Of a stretch of DNA of 64,000 nt, positions 44,191-53,436 are shown in pieces. Origin of the DNA: Parashewanella curva (GTDB lineage: Bacteria; Pseudomonadota; Gammaproteobacteria; Enterobacterales; Shewanellaceae); NCBI RefSeq assembly GCF_003675895.1, contig NZ_ML014765.1, positions 1-64,000 of the forward strand, given 5' to 3'. Every line of letters begins with the position of its first letter. The first letter of the stretch is position 1. The translations under genes were made by a program, and so were the position numbers. A model generated the notes under the pieces. The model was not told the origin of the DNA and did no database searches. It saw only the letters and a program-made list of their open reading frames with translations.

Positions 44191-44958
44191 ATGGATTTTG
44201 AGCTAACACTTCAAATAGCATTGATACTTTTTTCCGTTGCAGTGATTGCTGGCTTTATTGACTCTATTGCGGGTGGAGGAGGATTACTTACTGTTCCTGC
44301 TTTAATGTGGGCAGGACTTCCGCCTGTTGCTGCGCTTGCAACCAATAAACTGCAATCTAGTGCAGGAAGCTTTTCTGCAAGCTGGTATTTTATCCGTCAC
44401 GGAGTCGTTAAAATTAGCAGTATATGGTTGGCTGTTGTATGTGCTTTTGTGGGAGCGGCCGCAGGAGCTTTCGCCGTTCAACAAGTAGACCCTCAAATAT
44501 TGAAAATTATTCTGCCCTTTCTAATTCTTGGCATTGGAACCTATTTCCTGTTTTCAAAGAAGCTCTCAGATGATGACAAACATCAGGTTCTTACACCCAC
44601 AGTGTTTGCTTTTACAGCAGCACTAGCTGTTGGTTTTTACGATGGTTTTTTTGGCCCTGGAACGGGTAGCTTCTTCGCATTGGCCTTTGTCATGCTATAC
44701 GGTTTTGGATTAGGTAAGGCAACGGCTCACGCGAAACTGTTAAATTTTTCTACTAATCTAGCATCCCTTATTATTTTCATCATTGGTGGTCATGTGGTTT
44801 GGTTGCTGGGCTTTATCATGATGATAGGGCAGGCCATTGGGGCGAATATCGGTTCTCGGTTAGTTTTATCTAAAGGTTCTAAGTTGATCCGTCCTATGGT
44901 TGTGATCATGTCATTGGCAATGAGTATCAAGTTACTGCTTGATCAATTTTCTGCTTAG
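44191..44958 (+). CDS. yfcA: TSUP-family membrane permease (YfcA-like)
   Basis: A 255-residue protein with about eight membrane segments and TauE/SafE-type hallmarks: GFIDSIAGGGGLLTVPALMW, ALATNKLQSSAGS, GFYDGFFGPGTGSFFALAFV and AHAKLLNFSTNLASLI. It is probably an exporter or importer of small sulfur or organic anions; the substrate is unknown. The ATG at 44191 fits homologues (MDFELTLQ start); the frame opens at 44161. It stands just before sbcD. Confidence 0.88.
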   Translation: MDFELTLQIALILFSVAVIAGFIDSIAGGGGLLTVPALMWAGLPPVAALATNKLQSSAGSFSASWYFIRHGVVKISSIWLAVVCAFVGAAAGAFAVQQVDPQILKIILPFLILGIGTYFLFSKKLSDDDKHQVLTPTVFAFTAALAVGFYDGFFGPGTGSFFALAFVMLYGFGLGKATAHAKLLNFSTNLASLIIFIIGGHVVWLLGFIMMIGQAIGANIGSRLVLSKGSKLIRPMVVIMSLAMSIKLLLDQFSA

Positions 44959-44967
44959 GAGCAAAAA

Positions 44968-46110
44968 ATGAAATTTCTGCATACTTCTGATTGGCATATC
45001 GGTCGATACCTCCATAACCAATCTTTGCATAACGAGCAGGAAGCTGTGCTCAACCAAATTATTGAGCTTGCCTTAGAGCATAATGTCGATGCCTTAATTG
45101 TCGCTGGTGATATTTATGATCGCTCCGTTCCTCCAGCAACTTCAGTTGAGTTACTCAATAAAGCACTCAATCAAATACTCGGTCTGGGTATTCAAGTGAT
45201 CATGATTGCAGGTAACCATGATAGCCATCAGCGGCTTGGTTTTGGTTCAAACCAAATGTCTAACAGCGGTCTTCATATTATTGGACCTTTAACCAAAACA
45301 CTTTGCCATATCGAGCTGAAAGGTAAAAATAGCAATGCGATTTTCTATACCATTCCGTACGCTGAACCATCGCGAGTGAGAGAGTTGTTTGATTGTGAGG
45401 TTAGTACCCACGAACAAGCCATGAATGTTTTGCTGAAGCAAATACATGATCACGATAGTAAGGGCTTACCCAAAGTGGTGATCAGCCATTGTTTTATTGA
45501 TGGAGCGATTGACTCAGAGTCCGAACGACCATTGAGTGTTGGTGGCGCTGATAAGATCAGTGCTACTTTATTTGAGCCATTTGATTATGTGGCGCTTGGG
45601 CACTTGCATGGACCACAGTACAAAGGGGCTGAGCATGTTCGCTACTCAGGCTCACCGTTGAAATATTCGTTTAGTGAAACTAATCATAATAAATCTGTCA
45701 CGCTGGTGGAGTTTAGTTGTGACTCAAACAAACCTGAAATTACGCTATTACCGCTCACTAGTCCTAGAGATGTCAGAGTGATAGATGGCTTTCTTGAAGA
45801 CATTATTGAGCAAGGCAAAAGTGACTCTAACTCAGAGGATTATATACTGGTACGTTTGCAAGATAAGCATGCAATCTTGGACGCAATGGGCAAACTAAGA
45901 GCTGTGTATCCAAATGTGTTACACCTTGAGCGTGCCGGTTTATTAGCAAACTCAGAAAAAACAGAAATCAGGCGTCAGCACATCAAGCAAAACGAAATGG
46001 ATATGTTCTCCAGTTTCTTTACTGAAATGACTGGGGAGAACTTAAATACCGATCAGCAAGCGTTAATGGGCAATTTGTTGGAACAGCTACATAAAAACAA
46101 GGAAAACTAA
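44968..46110 (+). CDS. sbcD: exonuclease subunit SbcD
   Basis: A 380-residue metallophosphatase-type nuclease, the Mre11 homologue. Motifs in order: DWHIGRYLH, AGDIYDRSVPP, AGNHDSHQRLGFGS, ISHCFIDGA and ALGHLHGPQ. With SbcC it forms the SbcCD complex that cleaves DNA hairpins and protein-blocked ends. It overlaps sbcC by one base. Length is close to the usual 380-400. Confidence 0.95.
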   Translation: MKFLHTSDWHIGRYLHNQSLHNEQEAVLNQIIELALEHNVDALIVAGDIYDRSVPPATSVELLNKALNQILGLGIQVIMIAGNHDSHQRLGFGSNQMSNSGLHIIGPLTKTLCHIELKGKNSNAIFYTIPYAEPSRVRELFDCEVSTHEQAMNVLLKQIHDHDSKGLPKVVISHCFIDGAIDSESERPLSVGGADKISATLFEPFDYVALGHLHGPQYKGAEHVRYSGSPLKYSFSETNHNKSVTLVEFSCDSNKPEITLLPLTSPRDVRVIDGFLEDIIEQGKSDSNSEDYILVRLQDKHAILDAMGKLRAVYPNVLHLERAGLLANSEKTEIRRQHIKQNEMDMFSSFFTEMTGENLNTDQQALMGNLLEQLHKNKEN

Positions 46111-49100
46111 TGAAGCCTGAATTATTAAGCATGTCAGCATTTGGGCCTTTTTCACATACCCAAGACATAGACTTTAATGCCTTGTCGGAACACGCCTTGT
46201 TTTTAATCAATGGTCCAACAGGTGCAGGTAAAACCACCATTCTTGATGGCATTTGTTTTGCGTTATATGGAAAAACTACAGGCAATGAGCGTGAAGGTAC
46301 TCAAATGCGCTGTGATATGGCCGATGATGATTTATTAACAGAAGTGACTTTTCAATTTCGCTTAGGTGAAGACTGTTATCGTATTCGTCGTGTGCCTGAG
46401 CAAGCGCGTAAGAAAAAAAGTGGGGATGGTTTTACCCAGCAAAAGCCAGAAGCTCAGTTATATCGAATTGAAACCGATGGTACACAAACCCTGTTGGTGG
46501 AGACAAAAGTATCTGAAGCGACGACTGAAATAGAGCAACTGATCGGGTTGGATGTTGAACAATTCAGGCAAGTAATGGTGTTGCCACAAGGTAAGTTTCG
46601 TGAACTGTTAATGGCCGATTCTAAATCTCGTGAAAAGATTTTTGGTCAGTTGTTCCAGACTCAAATTTATAAACGAATTGAAGATCAGCTTAAACAGCAA
46701 TCAGCTTCGATTCGCCAACAAGTGCAAGATATTCGTAACCAACGTAAAGGCATTTTACAATCGGCAGAGCTGGATTCGGATAAAGCACTTGCTGAACAAA
46801 CCGAAGGGCTAAAGCCGCAACTTGAGCAAGCTGAAAAGCAAAAGCATAGTGCTCAAATGGAATTACAGACGGCAACTAAGTCGTTAGAATCGGCACAGCA
46901 ACTTAAGCAAAAGTTTGTCGAGTTTAATAATGCTAAAGAAAAGCAGCAGCAATTAAAGCAACAAGCTGAAACTATTGATCAAATCAAACATAAGCTCGAA
47001 CTGGCTCATCAAGCCAGTAAACTATTACCTGTATTTGAGAATTTTAAGCAGCGCCAACAAGAACATAGTAACTCAGAGCTTCAGCTTAAAAGTGCACAGC
47101 ATCAATTACAAAAAATTGAGGGCGAGCTTCAAGCATTTCAACAGCAACTACAACAGCAACCCCAACTAGAATCTGATCTTAAACAAGCTCATATTAAGTT
47201 GGAACGATTACAACAGCTACAACCTTTGGTCATTGAGAAACAAAACCTTGTAGAGCAAGTGCATCGCAATAACCAGCAGCTTAATATTGGAAAACAAAAA
47301 GAGGGCGAAGCGAAACAAGCATTACAACAGCTGGCTGCTCATAAAATACAGTTACAGCAGCAAGTCGGGGAACTACAAAAGCAGTCCAGCGCTCAGTTTG
47401 AGCTGCAAAATCAAGTTAACACACTTGAGAGCATATTGAGTCGCTATGAGCAATATCAGCAACAAAAAGCGCAAGTCAACAGGTTACAGCAGCAACTTGA
47501 ACAAGCTAAACAGCAGGGGTTAGCCCTTAAAGCGAGCCATCAGCAAGCTGAGTCAGAATATAAAATGTTACAGTTAACTTGGCACCAAAGCCAAGCGGCA
47601 GTGTTAGCAAGCCAATTAAATAATGGTGATGCTTGTCCTGTATGTGGCAGTGTTGAGCATCCTCAGTTAGCGACGGCAAGTGTCACACCACCAACTGAAC
47701 GGCAGTTAGACACTGCTGCAAAAGCTGAGCAGCAAGCACTTCAAAAACTAAATGACGCTAGAAGTCAGTATTCAAGTTTGCAAGATCAATTAAAGCTGTT
47801 AAATACTCAAATACAGCCTTTAAAAGAACAATTAGCTGACTACCTAATTCAACCCATATCAGAATGGCAAAATCAGCATAAAGCTCTATATGCTCAGTTA
47901 CAGCAAGCGATTCAAGCTCAAAGTAGCTTGAATCAAACTCAACAGCAATTGCAAGGAATTGAGCAGCAAGAACAGCAATGTCGTCAAGAGTTAGAGTCAT
48001 TAACTACAGAAGCAAACCGCCAAGACAAAGTCGTCACAGAGCTTCAAGCGAAGCTAGCATCTGTTGACCAGCAATTACCAGACAATATAAATGATGCTGA
48101 ACAGCTATCATCCTCACTGTCGGATGCTGAAAAGTTGGCTCAAGATTTAGATAATCAGCTCAAAAACCTTCTGCAACAATCGACACAACTAAATGAGCGG
48201 CTAGCGTCTGCCAAATCAGTATTAACCAGTGCCGAAGAACGAATAAAAGAGACACAAGTTAATAGTGATGAAGCTCAAAAAGTATTTGAGCAACAGTCAT
48301 CAGATGCTGGCTTTGCAGATGGAGCTGCAGTTGAAAAATCGATCATCGACCAAGACAAGCAAGTTCAATTAAAGGAGCAAGTTGAACAATATCAGCAGCA
48401 GCTTGCCGTAAATGAGGCTCAAGTTTCTGGGTTCAATAAAGATCTGGAAGGGCAAGAACCACCAGAAACGGCATTGCTTGAACAGGTTGTGAAGCAAAAA
48501 CAGCAATTATTGAAAGATAAAGAGCAAGCTTGGCAGGCGTTGGAGTCAACTCGTTCTCAATTACACAATATTCAAACAAGGTTGGTTGAGGTAGATGAAA
48601 CCTCTAAATCCCTAGAGCAAGAGTATGCGGTTGTGGGTACTTTGTCTGACATTGCGAACGGACAAACAGGGAACAAAATCAGTTTAAACCGTTTTGTATT
48701 AAGTGTGTTGTTGGATGATGTACTATTGGATGCCAGTACTCGATTAAGCGTAATGAGTAAGGGGCGATATCGTTTATATCGCAAAGAGGATAAAGCTAAA
48801 GGTAATAAGGCATCTGGACTCGATTTAGAGGTAGAAGATGCTTATACATCGAAAGTTCGAGATGTGGCAACGTTAAGTGGCGGCGAGTCATTTATGGCGG
48901 CATTATCGTTAGCACTCGCATTATCCGAAGTCGTACAAGCCTATGCAGGTGGCATTAAGCTCGATACCTTATTCATTGATGAAGGTTTCGGCAGCCTAGA
49001 TCAAGACTCATTAGATTTGGCAGTGCGAACACTAATGGATTTACAATCCACAGGCCGAATGATTGGGGTGATTTCTCACGTTACTGAAATGAAAGAGCAA

Positions 49101-49166
49101 ATTCAGCAGCGTATAGATATTTCGAAAAACTCAACCGGCAGCGTGGCGAAGGTGGTTGCCATCTAA
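46110..49166 (+). CDS. sbcC: exonuclease subunit SbcC
   Basis: A 1018-residue SMC/Rad50-like ATPase. Walker A is NGPTGAGKTTILDGICFA near the N-terminus. Very long Gln/Glu/Lys-rich coiled coils follow on both sides of a zinc hook (CPVC at 509-512). The C-terminal lobe has the ABC signature LSGGESFMAALSLALALS and Walker B LDTLFIDEGFGSLDQ. It tethers DNA and drives SbcD cleavage. The last 36 bases overlap a convergent minus-strand gene. The Gln content of the coiled coil is striking but fits the domain. Confidence 0.95.
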   Translation: MKPELLSMSAFGPFSHTQDIDFNALSEHALFLINGPTGAGKTTILDGICFALYGKTTGNEREGTQMRCDMADDDLLTEVTFQFRLGEDCYRIRRVPEQARKKKSGDGFTQQKPEAQLYRIETDGTQTLLVETKVSEATTEIEQLIGLDVEQFRQVMVLPQGKFRELLMADSKSREKIFGQLFQTQIYKRIEDQLKQQSASIRQQVQDIRNQRKGILQSAELDSDKALAEQTEGLKPQLEQAEKQKHSAQMELQTATKSLESAQQLKQKFVEFNNAKEKQQQLKQQAETIDQIKHKLELAHQASKLLPVFENFKQRQQEHSNSELQLKSAQHQLQKIEGELQAFQQQLQQQPQLESDLKQAHIKLERLQQLQPLVIEKQNLVEQVHRNNQQLNIGKQKEGEAKQALQQLAAHKIQLQQQVGELQKQSSAQFELQNQVNTLESILSRYEQYQQQKAQVNRLQQQLEQAKQQGLALKASHQQAESEYKMLQLTWHQSQAAVLASQLNNGDACPVCGSVEHPQLATASVTPPTERQLDTAAKAEQQALQKLNDARSQYSSLQDQLKLLNTQIQPLKEQLADYLIQPISEWQNQHKALYAQLQQAIQAQSSLNQTQQQLQGIEQQEQQCRQELESLTTEANRQDKVVTELQAKLASVDQQLPDNINDAEQLSSSLSDAEKLAQDLDNQLKNLLQQSTQLNERLASAKSVLTSAEERIKETQVNSDEAQKVFEQQSSDAGFADGAAVEKSIIDQDKQVQLKEQVEQYQQQLAVNEAQVSGFNKDLEGQEPPETALLEQVVKQKQQLLKDKEQAWQALESTRSQLHNIQTRLVEVDETSKSLEQEYAVVGTLSDIANGQTGNKISLNRFVLSVLLDDVLLDASTRLSVMSKGRYRLYRKEDKAKGNKASGLDLEVEDAYTSKVRDVATLSGGESFMAALSLALALSEVVQAYAGGIKLDTLFIDEGFGSLDQDSLDLAVRTLMDLQSTGRMIGVISHVTEMKEQIQQRIDISKNSTGSVAKVVAI

Positions 49167-49568
49167 CTTGCGATTTTGCTTTTTAATTGCGCATTTACAT
49201 AAACCGTTTTTAAGAGCAGGACATCCACCGCAAGGCTTTGCTTTTAGCGGTACGGTTAGGGAAATAGCTGGGATTGACTCAAAAGAGTACTGCTCATCGT
49301 TCTGGCTAGTTTGGATATTTAACTGCTGTAATACGGTTTGCTTCGCTTGTTGCTTTATTTCTTTTTTCGAAGGCAGTTTAAATTGAAGTTTGAGCTGCCT
49401 ATAAGCCTCTCTTGTTAATTTTTTGCGCTGTTTTTTGAGCTGTTTTTTGAGCTGTTTTTTTGAAGACTCAGCATCAAGTGTTGGCAGTGACTTCTTAGCC
49501 TGTTTTTTACAGACTTTTTTCAAAAGCTTGTCGAACTTCTTAAGTTGCTTTCGTTCTAATTTAGTCAC
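49131..49568 (-). CDS. basic protein with C-terminal cysteine cluster, unknown
   Basis: A 145-residue protein convergent with, and overlapping, the end of sbcC. The N-terminal 80 residues are extremely Lys/Gln/Leu-rich (KKQLKKQLKKQRKKLTREAY), suggesting a positively charged helix. The C-terminus has a C-x2-C then C-x-C pattern (CGGCPALKNGLCKCAIKK) that could bind a metal or iron-sulfur cluster. No family is recognised. Convergent overlap with a core gene and a coherent composition argue for a real gene; an RNA-binding role would fit the charge. Confidence 0.5.
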   Translation of the reverse strand: MTKLERKQLKKFDKLLKKVCKKQAKKSLPTLDAESSKKQLKKQLKKQRKKLTREAYRQLKLQFKLPSKKEIKQQAKQTVLQQLNIQTSQNDEQYSFESIPAISLTVPLKAKPCGGCPALKNGLCKCAIKKQNRKLDGNHLRHAAG

Positions 49569-49740
49569 TTCAGTACGCTCAATTTACCAACACTCAATGT
49601 ATTCTAAATAAAAACTATTCTCAGTCAATGTTTTTGGTTCACAATTTTAGTTAAGTAATCGCCCTTGATAGTGCTGCAAATCCTTAGAATTGTACTTAAC
49701 TTAATCAAGACAAAAAGGTTAGGGATTGTGAGGTTAAGTG

Positions 49741-51393
49741 ATGCGATTAAAAAATTTCTTTGAGCGTGAAAAATCATTTGAGAGCGTCGTCGCATTTTTA
49801 GCGTTGTATTTTACCTTGGTACTAAATATCCCCGTTTATCATAAGTTGTACGACATTTTTGTAAAAGAACCACAGCATAGTATCGCCTTTATTATATCTA
49901 TCCCTATTTTCTTTTTTTTCATCATCTACCTTGCACTTCATGTACTGGCATGGCCTAAGTTGATCAAATTGATTTTCATTCCGTTATTGCTCATTTCTAG
50001 TGCAATGAGCTATGCCAGTTTCAGTTATGGTGTGATTTTCAATGAAGATATGTTGATCAATATTTTTGACACTAATGTTGGGGAAGCTTCTTCATATATA
50101 AACCCGATTTCAATCAGCTGGGTGGTGCTGTTAGGTATTTTGCCGAGCTTGATCTTGGTCTTTGTTAAAATAAAAGCCATCTCTTTTAAAAGCTTGGTGC
50201 TTAAAAAGCTTAAAGTGCTAATTCTTGTGGTGGTGGGGATATTCTCTATTGCGGCTATTTTTTACAAAGACTATGCATCTTTTGGTCGTAGCCATAACCA
50301 TTTACAAGATTTAGTGATCCCTACCGAGTTTTTTTATAGTGTCACTAAATTGGTAAAGCAAAAATATTTTAGTCCTAAGTTGTCTTATAAAGAAATTGGC
50401 TTAGATGCTAAATTGGATCCCAATGCCTTTGGTGGGAAAGCTTCAAAGAAGCCGAACTTAGTTATTTTTTTATTGGGTGAAACGGCAAGAGCACAGAATT
50501 ATCCATTTAACGGTTACCATCGAAATACGACTCCTTATACTCAAAGGTTAAACCCTTTTGTTTTCACTGAGGTAGCCTCTTGCGGCACGGCTACAGCTGT
50601 TTCTGTGCCGTGCATGTTCTCTAATATGAACCGAACTGAGTTTGATGTTAAGCGTGCCGATAACCAAGATGATGTGCTAGACATTATGCAGCGTGCTGGT
50701 ATAGATGTGTTATGGAAAGAGAATGACGGAGGTGATAAGCATGTGGCAAAGAATGTTCGCCAAATAAAATTGGATACTTCGCAGGTCAATGAGTTTTGTA
50801 ATGGTTCAAGTTGTCAAGATGAGGCCTTACTGAAAGGTTTACCCTCACAAATTAAAGGAATGAAAGGCAATAAGTTTGTTGTATTGCACTTAATTGGAAG
50901 CCACGGTCCAACTTATTTTGAGCGTTACCCTAAATCTTTGGACTTTTATCAGCCAAGTTGTCAAAGATCGGATATTGAAAACTGCACTACTGAACAAATT
51001 TATAATGTTTATGACAATACCCTGAGGTATACAGATCTTGTTATGGCAAAAGCCATTGATTTGCTAAAGAGTTTTGAGTCTAGTCATAATGTGGCTTTAA
51101 TGTATATGTCAGACCATGGTGAGTCACTAGGTGAAAATGGTATTTACTTACATGGATTACCTTATAAATTTGCGCCAATAGAACAAAAGCGTGTTCCGTG
51201 GATGTTTTGGATGTCCGATAGCTTTGCCAAAATTAAAAACATTGATGGTGAGTGTTTAAGGAAGAATACTCACAGTGCCTATAGCCAAGATAACTTATTT
51301 TCAACTTTACTTGGCTTAATGGATGTATCAACTTCGGTTTACGATAAGAAGATGGATATATTCTCTGAATGTCGTGGAGAAAAAGCGGAGTGA
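49741..51393 (+). CDS. eptA: EptA-like lipid A phosphoethanolamine transferase
   Basis: A 550-residue inner-membrane enzyme with five N-terminal membrane segments and a periplasmic sulfatase-like domain. Metal/catalytic motifs: LLGETARAQNYPFNGYHRN (Glu), ASCGTATAVSVPCMFS (nucleophile Thr), HGPTYFERYP and YMSDHGESLGENGIYLHG (Asp-His). It transfers phosphoethanolamine to lipid A, which usually lowers binding of polymyxin-like peptides. The start at 49741 has AGG seven bases upstream. Function is well supported by family; the lipid A substrate position is not seen. Confidence 0.88.
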   Translation: MRLKNFFEREKSFESVVAFLALYFTLVLNIPVYHKLYDIFVKEPQHSIAFIISIPIFFFFIIYLALHVLAWPKLIKLIFIPLLLISSAMSYASFSYGVIFNEDMLINIFDTNVGEASSYINPISISWVVLLGILPSLILVFVKIKAISFKSLVLKKLKVLILVVVGIFSIAAIFYKDYASFGRSHNHLQDLVIPTEFFYSVTKLVKQKYFSPKLSYKEIGLDAKLDPNAFGGKASKKPNLVIFLLGETARAQNYPFNGYHRNTTPYTQRLNPFVFTEVASCGTATAVSVPCMFSNMNRTEFDVKRADNQDDVLDIMQRAGIDVLWKENDGGDKHVAKNVRQIKLDTSQVNEFCNGSSCQDEALLKGLPSQIKGMKGNKFVVLHLIGSHGPTYFERYPKSLDFYQPSCQRSDIENCTTEQIYNVYDNTLRYTDLVMAKAIDLLKSFESSHNVALMYMSDHGESLGENGIYLHGLPYKFAPIEQKRVPWMFWMSDSFAKIKNIDGECLRKNTHSAYSQDNLFSTLLGLMDVSTSVYDKKMDIFSECRGEKAE

Positions 51394-51406
51394 AAATAAC
51401 TCCGCT
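51384..51406 (-). terminator. terminator for the minus-strand DUF3010 gene
   Basis: Read on the minus strand, AGCGGAGT, a 7-base loop and ACTCCGCT are followed by TTTTCTCC. It overlaps the eptA stop codon on the other strand. The run of T is on the minus-strand side, so it mainly terminates 51416-51850. Confidence 0.65.
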
Positions 51407-51415
51407 ACGAACTAA

Positions 51416-51850
51416 TTACTTTTGGTAGATCAAGCGATTTTGGAATGCGTAAACGGTTTCAAAAGCTGTTTTTTGGAATTTCTTTAAACCAAGTGTATCG
51501 AAGTCTACATGTGGAGGGTTACGTTTAATTTGCTCCTTCACATCTAAGACAGAAATCAAATCGACAGGTCGTTCTTGTAATTGAATTGCCGCTTCAAGTT
51601 TAAAGCTGGTGGCACTTCCTGCAAACTTACCTTTTTGGTGACGCTCTAAAATGACGATACGATCAATTTTATAATCTTCCATCAGTTTATTGAATGCAAA
51701 GGAGAAGTCACGAATGTTGTCAGTTTCGCTCGATTTAGATACGCTGAATGAACGTTTTCTACATTCAGGAACGGTAAAAGTATCACCTTCGTAACTTAAC
51801 AAGCATAAGATGGCTTCGCCACCAGATAGTTCTACACCACAAATTCTCAT
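51416..51850 (-). CDS. DUF3010 family protein
   Basis: A 144-residue protein of the DUF3010 family (MRICGVELSGGEAILCLLSY, then DRIVILERHQKGKFAGSATS and FKLEAAIQL). The layout of beta-strands with an RNase H/RuvC-like feel (VILERHQKG) is typical of the family, whose function is unknown. It lies 15 bases after the DEAD-box helicase stop on the same strand, so the two may be co-transcribed. Confidence 0.8.
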   Translation of the reverse strand: MRICGVELSGGEAILCLLSYEGDTFTVPECRKRSFSVSKSSETDNIRDFSFAFNKLMEDYKIDRIVILERHQKGKFAGSATSFKLEAAIQLQERPVDLISVLDVKEQIKRNPPHVDFDTLGLKKFQKTAFETVYAFQNRLIYQK

Positions 51851-51865
51851 TGTATTTCCTAATTA

Positions 51866-53206
51866 TTAATCTTCGTCTATTGGTAAGTTAGCAGCTGGTT
51901 TACGACGCATAGGCGCATCACCAATATCTATTGAATTGGCAAATCGATTGTCACGTTTCGGAGCAGGTTTCGATTTTTTATTTTGCGGTTTACGCTTTGC
52001 AGAAGCTTTTGCATAAGGTTTTGGCGCTTTTGCTTTGTTTTTAGGCTTAGGTTTAAAGCCTTTAAACTTGCCTTTTAACCCTTCGAATGTTGAAAAATCG
52101 AAAGTTTTGCGAAGGAAAGTTTGGATTTTCAAAAAGCTTTCCCAGTCTTTTGGTCCAACAAGGGATACTGCGTCACCTTTAGCGCCTGCTCGTCCTGTTC
52201 GACCAATACGATGAACGTATTCTTCGGTCATCTTTGGCATATCAAAATTTACAACCAAAGATACATTCAGTAAGTCCAGTCCTCGTGATGCTACATCAGT
52301 AGTAACAAGGATTTGGTAGTGGCCTCGGCTGAATTGATCCATGATTTTGTTACGGGCACTTTGATTTAATTTACCGCTTAGAGCGATAGACTTAAAACCA
52401 TCTTTATTCAATTTATCTGCAAGGCGTTGAGTATCATTTCTTGTCGCGGTAAAAATGATGATTTGTTTTTGCTGATCTTGCTTGAGAACAGTATTAAGTA
52501 TGGCTTCTTTATGATCTAAATGATCACATAAATACACTTTTTGAGTGATATCTTTGTGTTCTGTATGACCGCTATCTACCAAGATGTGCTCTGGTTCTTT
52601 TAATAGTTCAGCAGCAATTTCATTGACTTCGTCGTGTTCTAGTGTGGCAGAAAACATTAATGTTTGACGGCGGCGATGATCTGCGGCTTTATGGATGGCT
52701 CTAAGCTGAGGTGCAAAGCCTAAATCGAGCATGCGATCTGCTTCGTCTAGAATCAAAAATTCCAAACCATTCAAATATAAATGCTTCTGAAATAAATGAT
52801 CTGTGACTCGACCTGGCGTTCCAACAATAAAGTGAGGATCTTTCGCGAGTGCTTTCGCTTGGTCGTTAAAATTTTCACCGCCAAGAATACTGACTGCTTT
52901 ATATCGTGTATTTGCAACTAATAAACGAAGCTGACTATACACTTGCTGCGCTAGTTCACGAGTAGGTAATAAGATTAAAACTCTAGGATCTCGTTTCGTT
53001 AATGCTTTTGTAGATATTACTCTTTGCATTGCAGGTAAGAGAAACGCTAATGTTTTACCTGAGCCTGTTTTGGACGAAGCCATTAGATCTCGACCAACCA
53101 TAGCCACCGGGATGGCTTGCTGCTGTATTTGTGTAGCCTCAGTAAACCCCATGTGGTTGATGGTTTCAATAATGCGGCGGTCTAAGGAAAACTCAGTAAA
53201 TTGCAA
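51866..53206 (-). CDS. DEAD-box RNA helicase (SrmB/RhlE-like)
   Basis: A 446-residue ATP-dependent RNA helicase with all core motifs in order: Q motif (FTEATQIQQQAIP), I ASSKTGSGKT, Ia PTRELAQQ, Ib TPGR, II DEAD (ILDEADRML), III SAT, V TTDVASRGLD, VI HRIGRTGRAG. The C-terminal 70 residues are Lys/Pro/Ala-rich (KPKNKAKAPKPYAKASAKRK), probably RNA-binding. It is likely to act in ribosome assembly or mRNA decay in the cold, as family members do. The exact orthologue (SrmB, RhlE or other) is not settled by reading. Confidence 0.92.
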   Translation of the reverse strand: MQFTEFSLDRRIIETINHMGFTEATQIQQQAIPVAMVGRDLMASSKTGSGKTLAFLLPAMQRVISTKALTKRDPRVLILLPTRELAQQVYSQLRLLVANTRYKAVSILGGENFNDQAKALAKDPHFIVGTPGRVTDHLFQKHLYLNGLEFLILDEADRMLDLGFAPQLRAIHKAADHRRRQTLMFSATLEHDEVNEIAAELLKEPEHILVDSGHTEHKDITQKVYLCDHLDHKEAILNTVLKQDQQKQIIIFTATRNDTQRLADKLNKDGFKSIALSGKLNQSARNKIMDQFSRGHYQILVTTDVASRGLDLLNVSLVVNFDMPKMTEEYVHRIGRTGRAGAKGDAVSLVGPKDWESFLKIQTFLRKTFDFSTFEGLKGKFKGFKPKPKNKAKAPKPYAKASAKRKPQNKKSKPAPKRDNRFANSIDIGDAPMRRKPAANLPIDED

Positions 53207-53343
53207 AAGAATGCTCCAGTATTTTAATCAAGAAGCATTATACCTGAATCTCACTTTGATAGAGCAAATTAAAATGACTAAAAGTGTTCAAATAAAGTGC
53301 TAATGAATTATTTATTACTGTTATTCATTTGTAAAATGATCTG

Positions 53344-53372
53344 TTGACTATCAAAGGTCGCCCCTTTATATT
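53344..53372 (+). promoter_or_regulatory. sigma70-like promoter of the adhesin gene
   Basis: TTGACT (53344-53349) and TATATT (53367-53372) with a 17-base spacer, about 65 bases before the adhesin ATG. Strong match to consensus. Confidence 0.65.
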
Positions 53373-53436
53373 GGCTTTTTATATTGTATAAAATTTAATC
53401 TATTTTTCGCTCAAGGACGAGCGTTTAGGGGCTAAC

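Noticed and set aside
49665-49690. Promoter for eptA from TTGATA and TAGAAT
   Set aside because: The spacer is only 14 bases, too short for a sigma70 promoter.
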